Positions 32,167 to 40,753 of a DNA stretch of 43,478 bases are shown one piece after another (position 1 is the stretch's first letter; the number at the start of each line of letters is the position of its first letter). This stretch comes from Deltaproteobacteria bacterium (lineage in GTDB: Bacteria > Calditrichota > Calditrichia > RBG-13-44-9 > J075). The notes below the pieces were generated by a model. It was not told the origin of the DNA. It did not search any database and saw nothing but the letters and a program-made list of their open reading frames with translations. The translations under genes were made by a program, and so were the position numbers. The stretch covers positions 1-43,478 of the forward strand of contig WYBG01000401.1 of NCBI GenBank assembly GCA_011526015.1, written 5' to 3'.

Positions 32167-33570
32167 ATGGTATTGCCACAAGCGATTATAAACATTGCCT
32201 ACTTGATTGCTTCGATTTTGTTTATTGCCGGCTTGAAGGGACTCTCCCATCCCCGCACCGCCATTCGCGGGAATTTGATGGGGGGATTGGGGATGCTCAT
32301 TGCCATCCTGGCCACCGTGGCCTCCAAAAAACTGGATCTTGAGCTGATCATCCTCGGCATCGTTGTCGGCTCTGCCATTGGCGCGGTGCTGGCCACCAAA
32401 ATTCAAATGACCGCCATGCCGCAAATGGTCGCCCTGCTGAACGGTTTCGGGGGCATCGCCTCCGTGCTGGTGGCCGGGGCGGAGCTGCTGAAATCGGTGC
32501 TCAACCCGGAAACTCCCGATCCGGATCTGCAAACCCTGGTGGCGATTGCAGCCTCCGGGTTTATCGGCGGAGTCACCTTCTGGGGCAGCCTGGTTGCTTT
32601 CGGAAAACTCCAGGGGGTGGGGGTGCCGGACCGCCCGGTGCGTTACTCCGGGGAACAAATCGTTAAAGTTCTCTTGCTGCTCATCAGCATTGCGCTCGCG
32701 GTATTGATCGTGATGGATCCCCATGACACCTACCTGTACTGGGTTTTAGCCGGCGTCGCCTCCGTTTTGGGGGTGCTGTTGGTGATTGCCATCGGCGGGG
32801 CGGACATGCCCGTGGTGATTGCGCTGTTGAACTCTTACTCCGGTTTGGCCGCTGCGGCGACCGGCTTCGTGCTCTCCAACAACGTGCTGATCATTGCCGG
32901 CTCCCTGGTGGGGGCTTCGGGAATTATCCTGACCGACATCATGTGCAGAGCCATGAACCGTTCCCTGGCCAATGTGTTATTCGGCGGCTTTGGAGAAATT
33001 GTCATATCGTCCACCGGCGACGATGTGTACGGCGGCAAAGTAAAGTCAACTTCTGCGGAAGAATTGGCCATGCTGCTGGAAACCGCCCAGCGGGTGGTGT
33101 TCGTGCCCGGTTACGGAATGGCGGTGTCGCAGGCGCAACATGCGGTGCGGGATATGTTCAACCTGCTGGAATCCCGGGGCATCACGGTAGAGTTTGCCAT
33201 TCACCCGGTGGCGGGACGGATGCCCGGGCACATGAACGTTCTGCTTGCGGAAGCGGACATCCCCTACGATAAACTCATCGAAATGGATGATATTAATCCC
33301 ACCATGGGACAGGTGGACGTGGCCATCGTGTTAGGCGCCAACGACGTGGTGAACCCGCTGGCGCGCACCGATCCCAAAAGCCCCATCGCCGGGATGCCCA
33401 TCATCGATGTGGACCGGGCCAAAACCGTGATCATCATCAAGCGCAGCCTCAGCCCCGGATTTGCCGGCATCCCCAACCCGCTCTTTGCCGCGGACAACGC
33501 CCTGATGCTCTTCGGGGACGGCAAAAAAGTGATCCAGGAATGCGTGGCGGCGCTCAAAGAGGCTTCCTGA
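32167..33570 (+). CDS. pntB: NAD(P) transhydrogenase subunit beta
   Basis: 467 residues. The N-terminal 265 residues are membrane helices of domain dII (LKGLSHPRTAIRGNLMGGLGM, GGADMPVVIALLNSYSGLAAAATGF-like text, shortened). The C-terminal NADP(H)-binding domain dIII has VPGYGMAVSQAQHAV, HPVAGRMPGHMNVLLAEA and GANDVVNPLARTDP. It completes the enzyme encoded by the two genes upstream. A strong rho-independent terminator follows 14 bp after the stop. Confidence 0.96.
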   Translation: MVLPQAIINIAYLIASILFIAGLKGLSHPRTAIRGNLMGGLGMLIAILATVASKKLDLELIILGIVVGSAIGAVLATKIQMTAMPQMVALLNGFGGIASVLVAGAELLKSVLNPETPDPDLQTLVAIAASGFIGGVTFWGSLVAFGKLQGVGVPDRPVRYSGEQIVKVLLLLISIALAVLIVMDPHDTYLYWVLAGVASVLGVLLVIAIGGADMPVVIALLNSYSGLAAAATGFVLSNNVLIIAGSLVGASGIILTDIMCRAMNRSLANVLFGGFGEIVISSTGDDVYGGKVKSTSAEELAMLLETAQRVVFVPGYGMAVSQAQHAVRDMFNLLESRGITVEFAIHPVAGRMPGHMNVLLAEADIPYDKLIEMDDINPTMGQVDVAIVLGANDVVNPLARTDPKSPIAGMPIIDVDRAKTVIIIKRSLSPGFAGIPNPLFAADNALMLFGDGKKVIQECVAALKEAS

Positions 33571-33583
33571 AAAGCCGTGAGTC

Positions 33584-33623
33584 AAGACCTCAAAGGTTTT
33601 GAAAACCTTTGAGGTCTTTTTTT
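33584..33623 (+). terminator. Rho-independent terminator of the pnt operon
   Basis: A 17-bp perfect stem (AAGACCTCAAAGGTTTT and its complement at 33602-33618) with one unpaired central base runs into seven T residues. The stem is AT/GC mixed and could work in both directions. Confidence 0.88.
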
Positions 33624-33696
33624 CTCCGAATGGCAACTCACAATAACACCTGAACACCTGAGCACTACTTTATCCTCCAAATAATTTTTTCCGGTT

Positions 33697-33725
33697 TTGA
33701 TATTTCAAAGGCGCTTTGTTATATT
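33697..33725 (+). promoter_or_regulatory. Candidate promoter of the act operon
   Basis: TTGATA, exactly 17 nt of spacer, then TATATT, about 150 bp upstream of the first act-operon gene. The same spacing and -10 word are found before sco-cox. Confidence 0.45.
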
Positions 33726-33873
33726 TACGCCTGTTTTTTGTGAAGTTTTTATCTTCCCGGTTTGCACAGGAGTTATCCCTTCCGCCAGGAAAGAGGGTTG
33801 GGGTGCGTTTTTGCAAGCAATTTTTCCGTCACAGTAATGATTCCCCGGTCTAACCTATTCAAGGAGACGGTAT

Positions 33874-35175
33874 ATGAACTTTCTGGACAGCTTTATTTCT
33901 CCTCCCAGGGCCGATCATATCTTGATTGCCAAATATATTATCATTGCCGTTTCGTTATTCTTTATCCCATATATGAGCATTCTGCTCGGCAGCACCCTCT
34001 TTTCCCTGGGGTTCAGCTACCGCGGGAAATCGGAAAATAATCCTGTTTTCACGCGCTTCGCAAAAGATTTGGCGGAGACCTTTCTCGGCAATACCGGCGC
34101 GGCGCTGATTATGGGCGTTCTGCCGGTAATCGCCATGGCAATCTGTTTTGCGCAAATTCTTTACGCTACTCCCTACAATACCGGGCAATACTTTACCATC
34201 ACCCTGCTGTTGGTCGCGCTGGCCTTGATCGCCGCCCGCTTATACCGGAACAGCTTCAATAAGCCGGATGAGTCGCCAATGCTTCATTACGGCCTGGGCA
34301 TCGCCGCGCACGGGTTGACGGTGCTGGCCCTGTTGGCTTTCGCCGGTTCCGTGACGTTTGTGCTTTTCCCGGAAGAGTGGCCGATCAACAAAGAGCCGAT
34401 TCCCTTGTTATATGACTGGAACGTGATCGCCCAGTTCATGTTCGTAACCGGCTCCGCCGTGGCCTTAACCTGCCTGGCCATTCTGTTTTTCTTCTTCAGT
34501 TGGATGGGCGGCAAGCAGGACGTTAGCGGGGAATACGCCGTTTACGTGCGAAAATTCAGCAGCATCACCGGCTTGATTTTCACGATTCTGCAAACCCCGC
34601 TTTTCCTCTGGGCGATCGGCACCCTGCCTTTTTCGGCTAAATCCTACATGGTTTATTATCTCGCCTTCGCTGCGCTGGCGGTATTGTTTGTGGTTAGCTA
34701 CCTGCTTTACCTGCTCATCCGGGACGCAAACGCCGGCTTGAGCGCGCTCATTTTTCCGCTGTTTCTCATCTTCTGGCTGGTGTTTTTGGTGAATGAGAAC
34801 TTTGCCCGGGAGAACGCCCTGGTGTACCAGAACTACGCCCTCAAAAAGATCGATACCGAGCTCCGTGCAAAGATGGAAGCCGAGCGGGAGGAGCGCGGCG
34901 GGGTGGTTGCTGCAAACGTGGAGTTAGGCGAACAGGTTTACACCGCCAAGTGCACCGCCTGCCATCAATTTGAGCAGAGAGTGGTCGGCCCCCCTTACGT
35001 GGAGGTGCTGCCCAAATACGCCGGGGACGTGCAGAAGCTCAAAGCGTTTATTCTGAATCCCGAGAAAGTGAACCCGGAGTACATCCAGATGCCCAATTTG
35101 GGGTTGAAGCCCAACGAAGCGGAATCGGCGGCGATGTACCTGATCAAACATTATGAAGAATTATCGAAGAAGTAG
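33874..35175 (+). CDS. Polytopic membrane protein with C-terminal class I cytochrome c domain
   Basis: 433 residues. Seven or eight membrane helices fill about 18-310. After a charged linker (LRAKMEAEREERGG) comes a periplasmic cytochrome c with heme motif CTACH (360-364), VGPPYVEV and a likely axial Met in YIQMPNLGLKP. I do not recognise the membrane part as a named family. It is the first gene of the act operon. Because the usual monoheme actE gene is missing from the operon, this protein may supply the mobile or terminal cytochrome c of alternative complex III (inference). AAGGAG lies 8 nt before the ATG. The stop codon lies in a perfect palindrome. Confidence 0.8.
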   Translation: MNFLDSFISPPRADHILIAKYIIIAVSLFFIPYMSILLGSTLFSLGFSYRGKSENNPVFTRFAKDLAETFLGNTGAALIMGVLPVIAMAICFAQILYATPYNTGQYFTITLLLVALALIAARLYRNSFNKPDESPMLHYGLGIAAHGLTVLALLAFAGSVTFVLFPEEWPINKEPIPLLYDWNVIAQFMFVTGSAVALTCLAILFFFFSWMGGKQDVSGEYAVYVRKFSSITGLIFTILQTPLFLWAIGTLPFSAKSYMVYYLAFAALAVLFVVSYLLYLLIRDANAGLSALIFPLFLIFWLVFLVNENFARENALVYQNYALKKIDTELRAKMEAEREERGGVVAANVELGEQVYTAKCTACHQFEQRVVGPPYVEVLPKYAGDVQKLKAFILNPEKVNPEYIQMPNLGLKPNEAESAAMYLIKHYEELSKK

Positions 35176-35200
35176 AGACGTTGCACTGCAACGTCTCTAC
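35172..35200. repeat. 14-bp perfect palindrome containing the stop codon
   Basis: Arms GTAGAGACGTTGCA and TGCAACGTCTCTAC are separated by one base. The TAG of the membrane cytochrome gene is in the left arm. From memory, near-identical palindromes occur in many cyanobacterial and other genomes. Confidence 0.85.
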
Positions 35201-35235
35201 CATCTGTGAAAAGCATAGATTCGGGAGAGACAGCA

Positions 35236-35787
35236 ATGCGGATCATTCTTCCTCTGTTATTGGTAGCGGTTTTTGGAATATTTGCGCTGGTGATAGTAGG
35301 TTTTGCCTATAACTGGGTCAGTTTTGAAAAGCCCCTGGGGGTACAGCCGGTGGCCTTTCCCCATGATATTCACGCCGGTTCCGGGCTGGGCTACCTCAGC
35401 GACGGAACCCAGGTCGGACAGTTGAACCTCCCCTGCGTTCAATGCCACCTGTACGTCGAAAAATCCCGTTTCGCCACCGTTCCGCCCATGCAGGTCTGCA
35501 AAAACTGCCACCAGAATCTTCCTGCCCGCACCCCGGAACAGCAAAAGCTGAAAGTGTATCTCGATAATAACGAAGCGATTCCCTGGGTAAAAATCCACAA
35601 CGTGCCCAAGCATGTCTATTTTTCCCACAAACGCCACATCAAAGCCGGGGTGCAGTGCGAATCCTGCCACGGGGACATGACCGTGGTGAAAACCGTTACC
35701 CGGGTGCGCTCCTTCGAGATGGGTTTTTGCGTATCCTGCCACCGGGCCAACAACGCGCCGCAAGATTGTTGGACCTGCCATCATTGA
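35236..35787 (+). CDS. actA: Alternative complex III subunit ActA, pentaheme cytochrome c
   Basis: About 183 residues. An N-terminal membrane anchor or signal (ILPLLLVAVFGIFALVIVGFAY) is followed by five CxxCH motifs: CVQCH, CKNCH, CESCH, CVSCH and CWTCH. The pattern and size are those of ActA, which receives electrons from the ActB iron-sulfur chain and passes them to cytochrome c or the oxidase. Conserved text includes QPVAFPHDIHAG and YFSHKRHIKAGVQC. The ATG at 35236 is chosen for GGGAGAG about 7-9 nt upstream. The in-frame ATG at 35206 lacks one. Confidence 0.92.
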   Translation: MRIILPLLLVAVFGIFALVIVGFAYNWVSFEKPLGVQPVAFPHDIHAGSGLGYLSDGTQVGQLNLPCVQCHLYVEKSRFATVPPMQVCKNCHQNLPARTPEQQKLKVYLDNNEAIPWVKIHNVPKHVYFSHKRHIKAGVQCESCHGDMTVVKTVTRVRSFEMGFCVSCHRANNAPQDCWTCHH

Positions 35788-35814
35788 GCCGGGAACAGTT
35801 AATGCCTGGAGTCA

Positions 35815-35894
35815 CGTATTGCGTATTCCGTATTGCGTAAAACATAATACGGAATACGAAATACGAAATACGAAATACGAAATACGGAATGCGT
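35815..35894. repeat. Phased heptamer hairpin (CGTATTG / AATACGA word), 11 steps
   Basis: Four left 7-nt steps at 35815-35842 (CGTATTG, CGTATTC, CGTATTG, CGTAAAA) and, after 3 nt, seven right steps at 35846-35894 (AATACGG, four AATACGA, AATACGG, AATGCGT). It lies between actA and actB. Confidence 0.9.
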
Positions 35895-35941
35895 AAACCG
35901 AGTCAATCAACCGAGTGAGTAATCCGAAGCGAGGAAACTCC

Positions 35942-38830
35942 ATGAATAGACGTGATTTCTTGAAATTCGTAGGAATGGCTTCCAGCGCTACTGTCCTGGC
36001 CTCCTGCGGCGTTCAGCGGAGCAATGAAAGGCTCATCCCCCTGCTGCTGCCCGCCGAGGAAGATTACCTGCCCGGGGAGGCGATGTTCAAGCCCTCCGCC
36101 TGCACCGAATGCCCCGCCCACTGCGGCGTCTCCGTCAAACTGGTCGAATATAACCCCATCAAATTAGAGGGACTGGAGAACCACCCCCTGAACGACGGCG
36201 CGCTGTGCCTGCGCGGGCAGTCTTCTTTGATGCGCTTATATCATCCCGCGCGAATCCGCGGTCCCCTGCGGGGGAGGCAGTACGAACTGGTGTTAGACCA
36301 GATGTCCGGCAGCCCCTTTCAACCCGTTTCCTGGGAAGAAGCCTACCAATTGCTGGCCGATAAAATGAAAGAAGCAGCGCAGGCCGGGCGGAAAAACGTC
36401 TATTTATCCGGCAGAACCAGCGGCTCTCTTTCGGTTTTGATCGATGAATTCTGCCGCGCCGCCGCGGTGGAGCGCCTCCCGGAATACGAAGCGTATTCCC
36501 ATGCTAACCTGCGGGAAGCCTACAACCTGCTCTTCGGAAGACGGGAAATACCCGCCTACAACATCGAAAATAGCGACTTCCTCTTGACCGTGGGCGCAGA
36601 TCTGCTGGAAACCTTTATCTCCCCGGTGAATTACGGGGTGCAGCTCCGGCGCGCCCGGGAGCGCCAGCCCCGCTTTCATTGGATGCACCTGGAACCGCAC
36701 GCTTCCCTCACCGGCTTCAAGGCCGGCCAGCGTTTGACCCTCAAACCGGGCAGCGAACCGTTTTTGCTGAGCTACCTGTTGAATTTCATTATTACCAGCA
36801 ACCTGACGGAAAATGGTCTCCCGGATACGGTGCGGCAGGCGATTCCCCGGGTAAACCTGGCCCAGGCCGCGGAAAAAACCGGCATCGCGCAGGAAAAGAT
36901 CAATGAAATTACCCAGCGCCTTGCCGCGGCCCAAAATCCCCTGCTGATTGCCGGCGGGGTTTCCGCCATGCAGGCCAACGGGTTGGAAACTGCCCTGCTG
37001 GCCGGGCTGGTGCAATGGGCTACCGGCATGGCCGGCTCCACGGTGGATTTCTCCCGGGCGGAGGATTACGCCCGGGTGGGAACCCTGAACGATATGGAGA
37101 ATCTGTCCCGCCGCCTCGACGGGGGTGAAATCGGGGTGGCCTTTGTCTCCCGAACCGATCCCCTGCTGAGCACCGTTCCCGCCGGTCTGCAATTAGGCGA
37201 GCGCCTGAAAAAAGCCGCTTTCCGGGTAGCTTTTACCGATATTATGGCCGATGAGCACGTCAAAGCGTACGCGGACGCTTATGACCTGATCCTTCCCCTC
37301 TCGCACGGCTTCGAGAGCTGGGGAGACGTGGAGCCGCGCAAAGGGCTGGTGAACGTATTGCAGCCGGCGCTGCGCGAAACGCTCTTCGATACCCGCAGCG
37401 AAGGCGATATTCTGTTGAGCTTGAGCCAGATTGCCCGGGGGCAGCAGCCCTCCCTGGCTTACAAAGATTGGCTGACGGCGCAATGGAACAAGCGCTTTGG
37501 GGAAGCCCGGGTCGCGGAACTCCTGAAACAGGGATACAGCGCGGAGACCGTTCCGCCCGTCACGGTGGCCCTGAACGCTGCCGGAACCGCCGCTTTCTTG
37601 CGCGGGGCGAAGTTCGACGTCCCCGCCGCCGGCGCGACGCTCTACGTAATGCCCTCCATTCGCTCTTTTGACGGGCGCAGCAAAGTTCTGCCCCTGGCCA
37701 CGGAAATTCCCGATCCCCTCACCACCATCAGCTACGGGACCTGGGTCTCGATGCCGGAAGCTTCCGCCCGGGAACTGGGAGTGTCCGATAAGACCCTGGT
37801 GCACAAGCAGCGCGATGAGGTGCAGTTGGAAGCCAACGGGGCCGCCGGGAAATTCGCCGCCATGGTGCAGCCGGGGTTGCCGGAAAACGTCTATACCGTG
37901 CAGCGGGAGCAAATACCCGCGGCCATGCAGGCCTACGATCCCCGCAGCGGCGAGGCCCTGGCGCGCATCGACGGAGCGGCGCTTTCCAAAACCGGGGCCA
38001 CCCGGCCCCTGGCGATTTTGGCCGGCGCGTTGGAGCAGGGACAGCGCAACATCATCCCACGCGGGCATGAAGAGCACAAACACGGGCAGGAATACCTCAA
38101 AGGGGATGAAACCCTCTACCCGCAGCCCAATCACCCTCTCTATCGCTGGGCGATCTCCGTGGACCTGGAGACCTGCACCGGCTGTTCCGCTTGCGTGGCC
38201 GCCTGCCACATGGAAAACAATATCCCCTGCGTGGGCGAAGAAGAACACATTCGCGGCCGGGAGATGTCCTGGATTCGGGTGCAGCCCTATTACCACGAAG
38301 ACGGCGGAATGGACCACCTGATAATGATGTGCCAGCAGTGCGATTTTGCCCCCTGCGAAAACGTCTGCCCGGTGTTCGCAACCTACCACAACGACGAAGG
38401 CCTCAACGTAATGGCCTATAACCGCTGCGTGGGCACGCGCTACTGCCATAACAACTGCCCCTACAAGGTGCGGCGCTTCAACTGGTTCGATTGGACCGAC
38501 CGCGGCGCCTGGCAGGAGCCGATGACCCGGATGCTGAACCCGGATTTATGGGTGCGCCCCAAGGGGGTGATGGAGAAATGCACCTTCTGCGTGCAGCGCA
38601 TTCGCCACGCCAAAGACCGGGCGAAAGACGAAAATCGCCCCGTGCGCGACGGGGAAGTTACCCCGGCCTGCGCCCAGACCTGCCCCGCCAACGCCATCAG
38701 CTTCGGCAATATTCTGGATACGGAGTCGGAAGTGTATAAAAAATCCCAATCGAAAAGAAAATTCCGGGTTCTGGAAGTATTGGGCACCGGCCCGGCGCTA
38801 CATTACTTGCGCAAGGAGGAACACGCATGA
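35942..38830 (+). CDS. actB: Alternative complex III subunit ActB (MopB-like plus iron-sulfur domain)
   Basis: 962 residues. A Tat signal (RRDFLKF at 3-9) ends in LASC, a lipobox-like site. Residues about 50-730 resemble molybdopterin oxidoreductases (ActB1); an N-terminal C-x2-C-x3-C ... C set (CTECPAHCG ... LCLRG) is present. The C-terminal ActB2 domain has four cluster motifs: CTGCSACVAACHMEN with a distal Cys, CQQCDFAPCENVCPV, GTRYCHNNCPY and CTFCVQRI ... CAQTCPANA. In known complexes this domain carries three [4Fe-4S] and one [3Fe-4S] clusters, passing electrons from the quinol site to ActA. The ATG at 35942 has GAGGAAA upstream. The stop overlaps actC. Confidence 0.95.
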   Translation: MNRRDFLKFVGMASSATVLASCGVQRSNERLIPLLLPAEEDYLPGEAMFKPSACTECPAHCGVSVKLVEYNPIKLEGLENHPLNDGALCLRGQSSLMRLYHPARIRGPLRGRQYELVLDQMSGSPFQPVSWEEAYQLLADKMKEAAQAGRKNVYLSGRTSGSLSVLIDEFCRAAAVERLPEYEAYSHANLREAYNLLFGRREIPAYNIENSDFLLTVGADLLETFISPVNYGVQLRRARERQPRFHWMHLEPHASLTGFKAGQRLTLKPGSEPFLLSYLLNFIITSNLTENGLPDTVRQAIPRVNLAQAAEKTGIAQEKINEITQRLAAAQNPLLIAGGVSAMQANGLETALLAGLVQWATGMAGSTVDFSRAEDYARVGTLNDMENLSRRLDGGEIGVAFVSRTDPLLSTVPAGLQLGERLKKAAFRVAFTDIMADEHVKAYADAYDLILPLSHGFESWGDVEPRKGLVNVLQPALRETLFDTRSEGDILLSLSQIARGQQPSLAYKDWLTAQWNKRFGEARVAELLKQGYSAETVPPVTVALNAAGTAAFLRGAKFDVPAAGATLYVMPSIRSFDGRSKVLPLATEIPDPLTTISYGTWVSMPEASARELGVSDKTLVHKQRDEVQLEANGAAGKFAAMVQPGLPENVYTVQREQIPAAMQAYDPRSGEALARIDGAALSKTGATRPLAILAGALEQGQRNIIPRGHEEHKHGQEYLKGDETLYPQPNHPLYRWAISVDLETCTGCSACVAACHMENNIPCVGEEEHIRGREMSWIRVQPYYHEDGGMDHLIMMCQQCDFAPCENVCPVFATYHNDEGLNVMAYNRCVGTRYCHNNCPYKVRRFNWFDWTDRGAWQEPMTRMLNPDLWVRPKGVMEKCTFCVQRIRHAKDRAKDENRPVRDGEVTPACAQTCPANAISFGNILDTESEVYKKSQSKRKFRVLEVLGTGPALHYLRKEEHA

Positions 38831-40203
38831 GTTCACGCACCACCGAGACATTTGCAGCAGGTGGCCATGCTCACGAGCACGTCAGCGATCCGAAAGCGGT
38901 AAAGGACCAGATCGAACAGGACATTTACGCCTCGGTTGGCAAGCCCGGGCGGCTTTTCTGGATTGCCCTGGCGCTTTCGTTGGGAGCGGTGGGGATCGGG
39001 GCGGTTTGCTGGGCCTACCAGATCTATACCGGCCTGGGCGTGGCCGGGATTACCAACCCGGTGGGATGGGGAGTTTACATCGTCGATTTCGTATTTTGGG
39101 TCGGTATCGCCCACTCCGGCACCCTCATCTCCGCGATTCTCTTTCTCTTCCGCGCCAAATTCCGCAGCAAATTCAACCGCGCCGCGGAAGCCATGACGGT
39201 TTTTGCGGTATTGACCGCGGGTCTTTTTCCGCTGGTGCACTTAGGCCGGGTGTGGTTTTTCTACTGGCTGTTTCCCTACCCTAACCAGCGCCTGTTGTGG
39301 ATCAACTTTCGCTCCCCGCTCATCTGGGACGTTTTTGCAGTCAGCACTTACCTCACCGTGAGCGTGGTATTCTGGTACATCGGTTTGGTGCCGGATATTT
39401 CCCTGGCCCGCCGCCTTAAACAAGTAAAAGAAGGGAAAATTGCCCGGGTGTTGTACGGAATCTTCTCCGGGGGGTGGAGCGGTTCCTTCAAAGAGTGGCA
39501 GCATTACGGGCAGCTTTACAAATACATGGCCGCGCTGGCCGCGCCCCTGGTGTTGTCGGTGCACTCGGTGGTGTCCTGGGACTTCGCCATGGGGGTGGTG
39601 TACGGCTGGCATACCACCATTTTCGCTCCCTACTTCGTGGCCGGGGCGATCTTTTCCGGCTGCGCCATGGTGCTCACCCTGGTCATTCCCATGCGCAAAA
39701 TCTACCGCCTGGAAAAGTACATTTCCATCGACGATCTGGAAAAACTGGCCAAACTGCTGATGTTCACCGGCTTGATCGTGGGGTACGCCTACATCATCGA
39801 GCTGGCCCTGGCGGTTTATTCCGGAAACGTGTATGAGTATGAGCAGTTCATGTACCGCATGGGCGGGGATTACGCCTGGGCTTATTGGACCATGATGATC
39901 TGCAATATCGGAACGCCCCTGCTCTTGTTTTTCCGCAAGCTGCGGCGCAGCATCGCCTTTCTCTTTGCCATTTCCATCCCGGTCAACATCGGGATGTGGT
40001 TCGAGCGCTTCAATATCATCATCATCTCCCTGGCGAAAGACTTCGATCCTTATGCCTTCGGGCTTTATACGCCTTCTCTTATCGAATTGGGAATCACCTT
40101 AGGCAGCTTCGGGTGGTTTTTTACCTACTATTTAGGATTCACCAGGACCCTCCCGGTGCTATCCGTTACCGAGTTGAAGGAGGAAGTGGAGCACGGAAGG
40201 TGA
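38827..40203 (+). CDS. actC: Alternative complex III subunit ActC (NrfD/PsrC-like quinol-binding membrane protein)
   Basis: 458 residues, about ten membrane helices of the NrfD/PsrC family: FWIALALSLGAVGIGAVCWAYQIY-like first helix (shortened), GWGVYIVDFVFWVGIAHSG, HLGRVWFFYWLFPYPNQR and HSVVSWDFAMGVVYGWHTT. It houses the periplasmic-side quinol oxidation site and a proton path. The His-rich N-terminus is cytoplasmic. ATGA overlap with actB. A heptamer array begins on the first base after its stop. Confidence 0.94.
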   Translation: MSSRTTETFAAGGHAHEHVSDPKAVKDQIEQDIYASVGKPGRLFWIALALSLGAVGIGAVCWAYQIYTGLGVAGITNPVGWGVYIVDFVFWVGIAHSGTLISAILFLFRAKFRSKFNRAAEAMTVFAVLTAGLFPLVHLGRVWFFYWLFPYPNQRLLWINFRSPLIWDVFAVSTYLTVSVVFWYIGLVPDISLARRLKQVKEGKIARVLYGIFSGGWSGSFKEWQHYGQLYKYMAALAAPLVLSVHSVVSWDFAMGVVYGWHTTIFAPYFVAGAIFSGCAMVLTLVIPMRKIYRLEKYISIDDLEKLAKLLMFTGLIVGYAYIIELALAVYSGNVYEYEQFMYRMGGDYAWAYWTMMICNIGTPLLLFFRKLRRSIAFLFAISIPVNIGMWFERFNIIIISLAKDFDPYAFGLYTPSLIELGITLGSFGWFFTYYLGFTRTLPVLSVTELKEEVEHGR

Positions 40204-40231
40204 ATTGATGATTGATGATTTATGATTGGCA
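40204..40231. repeat. Phased heptamer array (ATTGATG word), 4 units
   Basis: ATTGATG, ATTGATG, ATTTATG, ATTGGCA start immediately after the actC stop codon. No inverted arm. Confidence 0.7.
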
Positions 40232-40251
40232 AAGACGGGATTAGCCTGAAA

Positions 40252-40289
40252 AATCGGAGTGCAAAGCGTCAGCTTTGCACTGGCCGATT
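40252..40289. repeat. Hairpin between actC and actD
   Basis: A 6-bp outer stem (AATCGG/CCGATT) and a 9-bp inner stem (GTGCAAAGC/GCTTTGCAC) with a GTCA loop. It lies inside the act operon, 13 bp before the actD ribosome binding site (AAGGAG at about 40304). Confidence 0.75.
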
Positions 40290-40319
40290 ACGTTAGCGAT
40301 TTGAAGGAGAAAATAGATC

Positions 40320-40751
40320 ATGGAATACCGGTTCGATAACAAAAAAGATTTCATGGAAAAGTTGGAAGCGCTTTTCAAAGACGGGATGCGCCTGAAAAGG
40401 ATGAAAATTTACATGCCCCATCCCGAGCACGACGTGGAACACCTGGTGGAAAAATACGAAAAGCCCAGCCGCTTGAAGTTCTTCACCCTGGTGGGCGGGT
40501 TGACCGGGTGTTTGACCGGCTTTGCCTTCACTACTTACACGGTATTCAGCTGGCCGCTGGTTACCGGGGGAAAGCCGTTCATTTCTATTCCTCCCTTTAC
40601 GGTTATTGCCTTCGAGCTGACCATCCTGTTGGGGGCGCTGTTCTCGTTTGCCGGCATCATGATCCTGGCGCGGCTTCCCAAAATCAGTAAAATGTTCGCC
40701 GAAGAGGTGCACGGGAATGAGTATATAATCATCATTGATGACGCGAGGTAA
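40320..40751 (+). CDS. actD: Alternative complex III subunit ActD (DUF3341)
   Basis: 143 residues. An N-terminal soluble part (FMEKLEALFKDGMRLKRMKIYMPHPEHDVE, given in part) is followed by two membrane helices (LVGGLTGCLTGFAFTTYTV and FELTILLGALFSFAGIMIL). This matches ActD, a structural subunit at the membrane interface. AAGGAG is placed about 12 nt upstream of the ATG. actF follows after 2 nt. Confidence 0.93.
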   Translation: MEYRFDNKKDFMEKLEALFKDGMRLKRMKIYMPHPEHDVEHLVEKYEKPSRLKFFTLVGGLTGCLTGFAFTTYTVFSWPLVTGGKPFISIPPFTVIAFELTILLGALFSFAGIMILARLPKISKMFAEEVHGNEYIIIIDDAR

Positions 40752-40753
40752 GA

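Noticed and set aside
35815-35894. Heptamer arrays as binding sites (iterons) of a replication initiator
   Set aside because: Words differ at each site, no rep, parAB or dnaA gene is near, and the arrays are mirrored rather than directly repeated.
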